The notes below the pieces were generated by a model, which did no database searches, was not told where the DNA came from, and worked only from the letters and a program-made list of their open reading frames with translations. Of a stretch of DNA of 40,823 nt, positions 35,258 through 40,823 are shown piece after piece. The stretch comes from an uncultured Opitutales bacterium (GTDB taxonomy: Bacteria > Verrucomicrobiota > Verrucomicrobiia > Opitutales > Intestinicryptomonadaceae), in NCBI GenBank assembly GCA_900548275.1, contig URJY01000019.1, forward strand, positions 1-40,823, given 5' to 3'. The position numbers and the translations under genes were made by a program. Position 1 is the stretch's first letter; every line of letters starts with the position of its first letter.

Positions 35258-36706
35258 ATGACCGACTGCAAATTTAAAACTCTATTGGGCGCATTCGCCG
35301 CTACCGTTGCACTCTGCGCAAGCTCGTTCGGCGCACCCGCGACCGCGGCGGATAAAACCGCGCGTCCGACGACTGACTTCTTTAAAAAATCGGTCATATA
35401 CCAGATTCTGCCGCAACACTTTACGCAGGACGGCACAATCAAAAAGGCGGCGGAATTTCTGCCGCACATCAAGTCGCTCGGCGTTGACATAGTTTATTTC
35501 TGCCCGATTGTCGAATCCGACAACGATATGGATACGCGCTTTTGGAGCAAACGCCAAAAGGCTTCGGGGCTGAACAATCCCTGCAATCCGTATCGAATGA
35601 AGGACTACTTCAAAATCGACCCGCGATTCGGCAACGACCAAGACCTCAAGGATTTCGTCGAACAGGCGCACGCGCTCGGTATGAAGGTTATCCTCGACCT
35701 CGTTTACTACCACTGCGGGCCGAAGGCGGTTTTCATCGAAACGAATCCCGATTTCGTCGTCCGCGATGCCGACGGCAAGGTCAAGAACGGCAAGTGGAGC
35801 TTCCCCGAACTCAATTTCAAGAGCAAAGGACTGCGCGAATACCTCATCAAAAATATGGAGTACTTCGTTGAAAAGTTCGATGTCGACGGCTACCGCACCG
35901 ACGTTGAACCCGCCGTTCCCGCCGACTTCTGGGCGGAAGCCTACAACCGCGTTTCGAAAATCAAGCCCGACGTAATTATGATTGCCGAGGGCGAACGCAA
36001 GGACGCGCAGGTAGACGCCTACGACGCAAACTATTCCTTCAAATGGGAGTACGGGCTTATCAACGTGTTCCAAGGCAAAAAGCCCGCAAGCGAACTGCGC
36101 AACATCTGGGAAACCCAACACAAACAGTTCGCAAAAGGCTCGCGCCTGCTCCGCGCCCTCGACAACCACGACACCGCAAGCGACGCGTGCCAACCCAAAA
36201 TGGGCGGGGCGCGTTTCGAAAAACAGTTCGGCAACCGCGGTATGGACGCAATCCAAGTGCTGAACTTCACAATCGACGGCATCCCCTTTATCTACAACGG
36301 CAACGAACTCGCCGACGACGCGTACTTCTCGATGTTCGCCGACAACAAACACGGCAGAACTTTCGTCGCGTGGGAAAATATCGCGACAAAAGAGGGCTGG
36401 GCGAGAATGCAGCTTATCCGCAAACTTTCCAAGCTCCACAAGGGCAACACGGCACTTTGGGACGGTTGCACGAAGTGGCTCGACAATTCCGCGGCGGACA
36501 AAATCGCGGCGTTTACGCGCAACGCAAAGTGGCAGAATATGCTCGTGGTTGTCAACACCCGCAACGAGTCGGTGGACGCAACGGTAGATTTCAATGCCGA
36601 CGCAATGACGACCGCACTAAGCTACGGCGCGTCGTACAAGCAGGTCGACGGAAAGCTGAATGTAAAGTTCGCCCCCTACGGTTATCTTGTTATTAGGTAT
36701 GAGTAG
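35258..36706 (+). CDS. Secreted GH13 (alpha-amylase family) glycoside hydrolase
   Basis: This 482-residue protein has a signal peptide (KTLLGAFAATVALCASSFGAPA) and a complete GH13 barrel. The four conserved regions are visible: DLVYYHCG (region I), DGYRTDVE with nucleophile Asp215, MIAEGE with acid/base Glu244, and ALDNHD with Asp305. The C-terminal beta domain follows. Substrate is an alpha-glucan such as starch or maltodextrin by family, but specificity is not readable. The ATG at 35258 is preferred over an upstream frame start because it begins the signal peptide directly. It has its own terminator. Confidence 0.88.
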   Translation: MTDCKFKTLLGAFAATVALCASSFGAPATAADKTARPTTDFFKKSVIYQILPQHFTQDGTIKKAAEFLPHIKSLGVDIVYFCPIVESDNDMDTRFWSKRQKASGLNNPCNPYRMKDYFKIDPRFGNDQDLKDFVEQAHALGMKVILDLVYYHCGPKAVFIETNPDFVVRDADGKVKNGKWSFPELNFKSKGLREYLIKNMEYFVEKFDVDGYRTDVEPAVPADFWAEAYNRVSKIKPDVIMIAEGERKDAQVDAYDANYSFKWEYGLINVFQGKKPASELRNIWETQHKQFAKGSRLLRALDNHDTASDACQPKMGGARFEKQFGNRGMDAIQVLNFTIDGIPFIYNGNELADDAYFSMFADNKHGRTFVAWENIATKEGWARMQLIRKLSKLHKGNTALWDGCTKWLDNSAADKIAAFTRNAKWQNMLVVVNTRNESVDATVDFNADAMTTALSYGASYKQVDGKLNVKFAPYGYLVIRYE

Positions 36707-36740
36707 TTCCTAATAGTATATAGTAAGTGATATGGTAAAG

Positions 36741-36777
36741 CGGGCTTCGGGGAGCAATCTCCGAAGCCCGTCCTTTT
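36741..36777 (+). terminator. Terminator of the GH13 gene
   Basis: A 13-bp stem (36741-36753 with 36758-36770, one G-T pair, loop GCAA) is followed by TCCTTTT. It lies 34 bases past the GH13 stop codon and before the lipoprotein isomerase start. Confidence 0.82.
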
Positions 36778-36857
36778 GTCGGACAGTCGGCGCGGATTGC
36801 CGTATCTTTCGTTTGCGCTTGACTGCGTTTGCTTCGGGAAATAGTTTTCGGCTCTGT

Positions 36858-37694
36858 ATGAAAAAACTTATTATATCCGTATTGTTGACGGTGGTTGTCG
36901 CCGTCGCGGGGTGCGCGGGGAGCGCGAATAAAACGGCTCAAAAGCCGCGCAAAATCGCGGTTCAAGCTTACTCGCTCAACAAATTCACGCTCGAGGAATC
37001 GCTGCAAAAACTCAAGCCGCTCGGAATTACGGCGATTGAATGCTACCCTGGGCAACGCCTTTCGGCAAAATATCCGAACGCAAAGGTCGGTCCCACGCTC
37101 AACGCCGAGGAACGCGCATATATGAAAAAAATCATCGCCGACGCGGGTATGACAATGCCGAGCTTCGGAGTCGTCAACGTGCGCGCACTCGACTTTTCCG
37201 ACATCGAACCGCTCTTTAAATTCGCAAAGGAAATGGGCGCAAAACGCATTCTGACGGAATCGCCCGTGTACTTCTGGAAGGCGCTCGACCAAGCCGCCGA
37301 AAAATACGGCATAACGGTATGCATCCACCACCACGCCACAAACGGCGCACCGTATTGGGATACCGACTACTTCAAACGCCACGCAAAGGGCTTCAAACAC
37401 ATCAAGTATAATCCCGACCCCGGGCACTGGTCGCGCTCGGGCATCGACCCCGTGAAATCGCTTAGGGAAGTCGACGGCTACATCGCGGGAATACATTTCA
37501 AAGACCAGCGGGAATTCGGCAATATCAAGAACCAACCCGCACCGTTCGGCAAGGGCGTTCTCGACGTAAAGGGAATGCTCGCCGAACTCGACAGACAGGG
37601 CTTCGACGGCTACTACGTAATCGAATACGAAGACAAGTGGCTTGACAACATCCCCGAAATAAATGAGTGCGCCGAATACCTGCGCAAAAACTAA
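36858..37694 (+). CDS. Lipoprotein TIM-barrel sugar isomerase/epimerase-like protein
   Basis: This 278-residue protein starts MKKLIISVLLTVVVAVAGC with lipobox Cys19, so it is predicted to be a lipoprotein outside the cytoplasm. The TIM barrel of the xylose isomerase-like superfamily follows, with GITVCIHHHATNG, KYNPDPGHWSRSG, AGIHFKDQ and YYVIEYEDKW as metal-site segments. It is only distantly similar to the lipoprotein isomerase at 17973-18845, so they probably differ in substrate. A longer in-frame start at 36732 would run through the GH13 terminator and is rejected. Substrate is unknown. Confidence 0.82.
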   Translation: MKKLIISVLLTVVVAVAGCAGSANKTAQKPRKIAVQAYSLNKFTLEESLQKLKPLGITAIECYPGQRLSAKYPNAKVGPTLNAEERAYMKKIIADAGMTMPSFGVVNVRALDFSDIEPLFKFAKEMGAKRILTESPVYFWKALDQAAEKYGITVCIHHHATNGAPYWDTDYFKRHAKGFKHIKYNPDPGHWSRSGIDPVKSLREVDGYIAGIHFKDQREFGNIKNQPAPFGKGVLDVKGMLAELDRQGFDGYYVIEYEDKWLDNIPEINECAEYLRKN

Positions 37695-37714
37695 AAAATA
37701 AAACAACCGTCCCG

Positions 37715-37745
37715 AAAGCCGCCGCAACCCGCGACGGCTTTTTTT
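37715..37745 (+). terminator. Terminator of the lipoprotein isomerase gene
   Basis: An 11-bp stem with one mismatch (37715-37725 with 37731-37741, loop AACCC) is followed by a run of seven T residues. It lies 20 bases past the stop codon. Confidence 0.85.
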
Positions 37746-37830
37746 GCGCGCACCGACAGCCGAAAGTGGGAAACCGCGCGAAATGCGCGTTCTTAACAAT
37801 ATGAAAATCAATATGTAATAAATGTGCTGC

Positions 37831-37851
37831 GGTATTTAAAATACGATAGTC
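37831..37851. promoter_or_regulatory. Partial copy of the operator-like palindrome
   Basis: The core GTATTT-A-AAATAC is a perfect 13-base palindrome. The right half AAATACGATAGTC (37839-37851) is identical to that of the full palindrome 177 bases downstream, whereas the left half has drifted. Confidence 0.5.
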
Positions 37852-37894
37852 AAACAAAATTTAAAAGAAACTTTTCGAAGTCGTTGTAAAACGC

Positions 37895-37919
37895 AAAGTA
37901 GCCGAATTTCGGCTCTTTT
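37895..37919 (+). terminator. Orphan terminator-like hairpin
   Basis: AGCCGAA (37900-37906) pairs with TTCGGCT (37908-37914), extended by AAAG/CTTT with one bulge, and is followed by T-rich sequence. No gene precedes it after the isomerase terminator, so it may end a short untranslated RNA or lie in a leader. Confidence 0.45.
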
Positions 37920-38000
37920 ACCTTTTATCCGTTTTCTCGAAATTTTGAATACTATGCTTTTCCGTAATAGTAAGGCATTCAATGTATTATGAAAACAGCA

Positions 38001-38029
38001 AGACTATCGTATTTTAAATACGATAGTCT
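38001..38029. promoter_or_regulatory. 29-base perfect palindrome, operator-like
   Basis: AGACTATCGTATTT (38001-38014) and AAATACGATAGTCT (38016-38029) are exact inverted complements around a single T. The symmetry and AT-rich centre are typical of a binding site for a dimeric DNA-binding protein. It lies 89 bases upstream of the pentapeptide-repeat gene. It lacks a hairpin loop and T-run, so it is not a terminator. Confidence 0.6.
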
Positions 38030-38118
38030 GCCCCTTTATGATTGAAAATTCTGGGGGTGAAACATCGGTGTTTGTTTGTGAAGACCTGCTTGAATTTTTG
38101 AAATAATATAAACTTAAA

Positions 38119-40797
38119 ATGGCTATGAAAAAGTATATTGTATATGTCTTGATGGGTGCGTCAACAGCGGGCAGCCTTTTCGCCGATAACGAAGATTACA
38201 GTGGTCGTGACATAACCAAGGGGTCGTTTCACGACGAATCATTGCGCGATTCAACGTGGGTAAAAACAACTGCGACAAGTACCGATTTTAAGAATTCCGA
38301 TTTGACGAATGCGAATTTTACGGAGGCTGTTTTGTCATCCGCCGATTTTCGTAAAGCGACCTTGACTAATGCGAATTTCGAAATGGCGACCGCCAACGCG
38401 CAATTCGATAACGCAATATTAACTGGTGCAAATTTCAATAAAACGAATTTGAATAATGCCCATTTTTCTGGGGCAACTTTGAAAAATGCAAATTTCACGG
38501 ACGCTACCATAAACGGTGCCGTTTTTGCAAATGTGACATCCAACGGATTCACAAAAGAACAACTTTATGTTACCGAAAGCTATAAGAAAAAAGATTTAAG
38601 TAAAATGCATTTCGGTAATAACGATTTGACCGGATGGGATTTTTCGGGACAAAACTTGACCAGAGTGAATTTTAACGATTCGAATTTGACGAATGCAAAT
38701 TTTAGCGGAACGACCGGATTTAAGGCGAGTTTTAAGTATATAACGGGCGTAAAAGGGATAAACGTTTCGGGATGCAGTCTTGCCGATTCGGAATTTTCGG
38801 GCAAAGATTTGACGGGTGCAAAGTTCGTCGGAACAGACTTGACGGGGTCGAATTTTTCTTACGCTAATCTGACCAATGCGGACTTAACAAATGCGATTAT
38901 AAAAAAGGCAAATTTCGATTCGGTAAATTGGAGTTCCAGTTCTGTAAATTATTTTACAAAGGAACAGCTTTACAGTACGGCAAGTTATAAAGACAAAGAT
39001 TTGACGGGTGTTTCTTTTAAATACTGCAACTTAAAAGGGTGGAGCTTTGAAGGTCAGAATTTAAACGATGTCGTGTTTGATTATGCAAAGTTGGAAAATG
39101 CAAATTTCAGCAACGCTACGGGGTTGTCTAGATCACAGTTTGAAGAAGCCGACGGTTTAAAGGGAATAAATCTTTCTGGAACTTATATGATGTCTGCTCT
39201 TAACTTGCCGAATAGAGATCTAACGGGTGCAAAATTTGTAGGAACACGTTGGTTTAACGGGGCAAGTTTCAGCGGCTCAAACCTGACAAACTCGGATTTT
39301 AGCAATGCAACTTTGACTAATGTTAGTTTGGATGATGTGGTTATAACTAATGCGAATTTTAGCAATGCGGTTGGGTTTACCGGCGACAAGTTGTCCTTAA
39401 CGAACAACTATAAAGTAAAGGATTTGAGCGGTATAAATTTTTCGGGAAATAATTTGTCGGGTATGGGCTTCATCGACTTCAAATTGGACGGTACCGATTT
39501 TTCGAATACGATATTGTGGAATGATAATTTTAAAAATGCAACATTGACAGGGGCGAATTTTAGCGGAGCGGATATTTCAAGCGTAAACTTGACAAACGCA
39601 ACAATCACGAATGCCAACTTCAGCAATGTCAAGGGGCTTACGAGCAGTATGTTGTCTGCAACAAAAAGTTATACCGACAAGGATTTGACTGGCGTGAATC
39701 TTTCAGGCAACGATTTGACGGGGATTTCATTTTCAGGTATCGATTTGAGTGGTTCAAAGTTTATCGGGGCGAATTTGACTAATTCAAATTGTAGGGACGC
39801 ACTTTTTCTTAATTCCAATCTTAGCGGAGCTAATTTAACAGGAGCGGCTCTGTTCAGAGCGAACCTTGAAAATGCAAATCTTAGCAATGCAAATTTAACT
39901 GACGCAAAGTTAGGCGATGCAGTATTGACGAATGCCGATTTTACCGATGCCAACATCAAGGGAGTATCGTTTTACAATACGACAAATAATGGGTTTAAAA
40001 AAGAACAACTCTACAGCACCACAAACTATAAAAACAGAGATTTGAGCTACGTAAAGTTTAGCGACTGCGATTTATCGGGTTGGAATTTCACAAACCAGAA
40101 ATTAACAAATACAGGTTTTTCAAATGCAAATTTAACAGGTACTGATTTTCGCGGAGCCGATGTAGCTTCGATTTTAGATATGCCACAGACGAAAAACACG
40201 ATTTGGACGGACGGGGTTATCAAGGATTTTTCTATGAAGTCGGCTGACGATTCATTCTCCATTTCCGCCTATGAACCTGCAACTGCGGGCGGGGCGACTA
40301 TAAATGCAAAGCTTGTCGACGATGCCGAAATTTCGGGCGGAGCGGTTCTGACTCTCGAGCAGGGGGCGGTTCTTGAAATCGCTTCGGGCAAGACGCTTTC
40401 GGTTCTCGACGACAGCGAAATTATCTTCAATGTCGATGCGTCAACCGACGCCACGAAAATTCTTTTCGGCGAAAATTCGAAGCTCGCTTTCGGTTCGGAC
40501 AGCAAGATTACGATAAACCTTGACGGCGTTACGTCGCCCGACGATTCCTACACGTTCTCCGTGATAGAGTCGGCGGCGGGCGCGCAGGTGATGGGCACTG
40601 ATTCGCTCAAAAAGGAAAACGTAATCCTGAACGTCAACGGCGAATCGTTCGATTCGAGCAAGTGGACGTTGGACTTCGATTCTTCGACGGGTTCGTTCAA
40701 CATCAATGTAAACGTTCCCGAGCCTGCGGAGTACGCCGCGATTTTGGGGGCGATTGCGATTGCTTTTACATTGAAGCGTCGTTGCTCCAAAAAATGA
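38119..40797 (+). CDS. Exported pentapeptide-repeat protein with PEP-CTERM anchor
   Basis: The 892-residue protein has a signal peptide (MAMKKYIVYVLMGASTAGSLFA), then about 660 residues of pentapeptide repeats of the A(N/D)(L/F)xx type forming a predicted right-handed quadrilateral helix. Five recurring linkers of the kind KEQLYSTxxYKxKDL interrupt it, near residues 144, 279, 420, 507 and 626. A beta-rich region (about 695-860) follows, and the protein ends with VPEP (867-869 is PEP), a hydrophobic helix and an Arg/Lys tail, a PEP-CTERM sorting signal for exosortase. The repeat part uses AT-rich codons whereas the last 200 codons match the GC-rich genome. No ribosome site is visible. No exosortase gene is in the window. 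The role, probably surface or matrix, is unknown. Confidence 0.88.
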   Translation: MAMKKYIVYVLMGASTAGSLFADNEDYSGRDITKGSFHDESLRDSTWVKTTATSTDFKNSDLTNANFTEAVLSSADFRKATLTNANFEMATANAQFDNAILTGANFNKTNLNNAHFSGATLKNANFTDATINGAVFANVTSNGFTKEQLYVTESYKKKDLSKMHFGNNDLTGWDFSGQNLTRVNFNDSNLTNANFSGTTGFKASFKYITGVKGINVSGCSLADSEFSGKDLTGAKFVGTDLTGSNFSYANLTNADLTNAIIKKANFDSVNWSSSSVNYFTKEQLYSTASYKDKDLTGVSFKYCNLKGWSFEGQNLNDVVFDYAKLENANFSNATGLSRSQFEEADGLKGINLSGTYMMSALNLPNRDLTGAKFVGTRWFNGASFSGSNLTNSDFSNATLTNVSLDDVVITNANFSNAVGFTGDKLSLTNNYKVKDLSGINFSGNNLSGMGFIDFKLDGTDFSNTILWNDNFKNATLTGANFSGADISSVNLTNATITNANFSNVKGLTSSMLSATKSYTDKDLTGVNLSGNDLTGISFSGIDLSGSKFIGANLTNSNCRDALFLNSNLSGANLTGAALFRANLENANLSNANLTDAKLGDAVLTNADFTDANIKGVSFYNTTNNGFKKEQLYSTTNYKNRDLSYVKFSDCDLSGWNFTNQKLTNTGFSNANLTGTDFRGADVASILDMPQTKNTIWTDGVIKDFSMKSADDSFSISAYEPATAGGATINAKLVDDAEISGGAVLTLEQGAVLEIASGKTLSVLDDSEIIFNVDASTDATKILFGENSKLAFGSDSKITINLDGVTSPDDSYTFSVIESAAGAQVMGTDSLKKENVILNVNGESFDSSKWTLDFDSSTGSFNINVNVPEPAEYAAILGAIAIAFTLKRRCSKK

Positions 40798-40823
40798 GAC
40801 TGCGAATGTAGGTCTACTACAAT

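Larger units (their letters stand above)
37746..38118. other. AT-rich gene-free region upstream of the pentapeptide-repeat gene
   Basis: This stretch is much richer in A and T than the housekeeping regions and has no open frame longer than about a dozen codons. It holds a palindrome core at 37831-37851, a terminator-like hairpin at 37895-37919 and a 29-base palindrome at 38001-38029. No confident -35/-10 pair was found for the downstream gene. Confidence 0.6.

Noticed and set aside
37746..38118. A decayed toxin-antitoxin module next to the operator-like palindromes
   Set aside because: Such palindromes often control toxin-antitoxin genes, but no reading frame longer than about a dozen codons or recognisable remnant was found here.
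38119..40200. Tandem repeats as a possible CRISPR array
   Set aside because: The repeats are in frame, encode pentapeptide units of varied sequence, and lack constant repeats with unique spacers.

Overview
The window looks like a chromosomal stretch from a Gram-negative bacterium of the Verrucomicrobiota, probably an Opitutae-like, glycan-degrading (possibly gut) lineage. This placement is inference. It rests on kdsA (lipopolysaccharide Kdo synthesis), a PEP-CTERM sorting tail, a Minf_1886-family protein, a Tat-exported Gfo/Idh/MocA oxidoreductase and many secreted glycan enzymes. Coding density is high and codon use is mostly GC-rich. Two stretches are clearly AT-richer: the carB/pyrG intergenic region and the right-hand end. 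No rRNA, tRNA, CRISPR array or transposase gene was seen.

Layout. (1) 58-7553, minus strand: leuB, alaS and smc, tightly spaced housekeeping genes. (2) 7671-18845, mostly minus strand: a carbohydrate region. It holds an outer-membrane-barrel-like protein, a 1122-residue secreted clan GH-A-like glycoside hydrolase, a three-gene operon (DoxX-like membrane protein, Tat-exported Gfo/Idh/MocA oxidoreductase, exported discoidin-domain protein), a cytoplasmic TIM-barrel isomerase/epimerase, a STAS protein (plus strand), a GH26-like mannanase and a lipoprotein TIM-barrel isomerase. (3) 19040-24907, plus strand: a membrane PAS protein, secG, a LolA-like protein, an M29 aminopeptidase, an RluA-type pseudouridine synthase and metY. 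(4) 24985-31983, minus strand: carB, a Minf_1886-family gene and sufC, sufB, sufD, ending at a bidirectional terminator shared with metY. (5) 31984-32703: a 720-base palindrome-rich region between divergent carB and pyrG, with a 248-base element bounded by near-perfect inverted repeats. (6) 32704-37694, plus strand: pyrG-kdsA, a secreted GH13 amylase and a second lipoprotein TIM-barrel isomerase. (7) 37695-40797: an AT-rich intergenic region with a 29-base palindrome and a partial copy of it, then an 892-residue pentapeptide-repeat protein with a PEP-CTERM anchor.

How the genes may work together. The exported oxidoreductase, the DoxX-like protein, the three TIM-barrel isomerase-family proteins (two of them lipoproteins) and the three secreted hydrolases fit extracytoplasmic processing of unphosphorylated sugars or glycosides. 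The combination resembles oxidation-dependent (3-keto) glycoside cleavage described in Bacteroidota. carB and pyrG are both glutamine-dependent pyrimidine enzymes reading away from one shared intergenic region, so a common control element there is plausible. The most unusual sequence structures are the palindromes upstream of the pentapeptide-repeat gene, the inverted-repeat element between carB and pyrG, and the abrupt change in base composition inside the pentapeptide-repeat gene.
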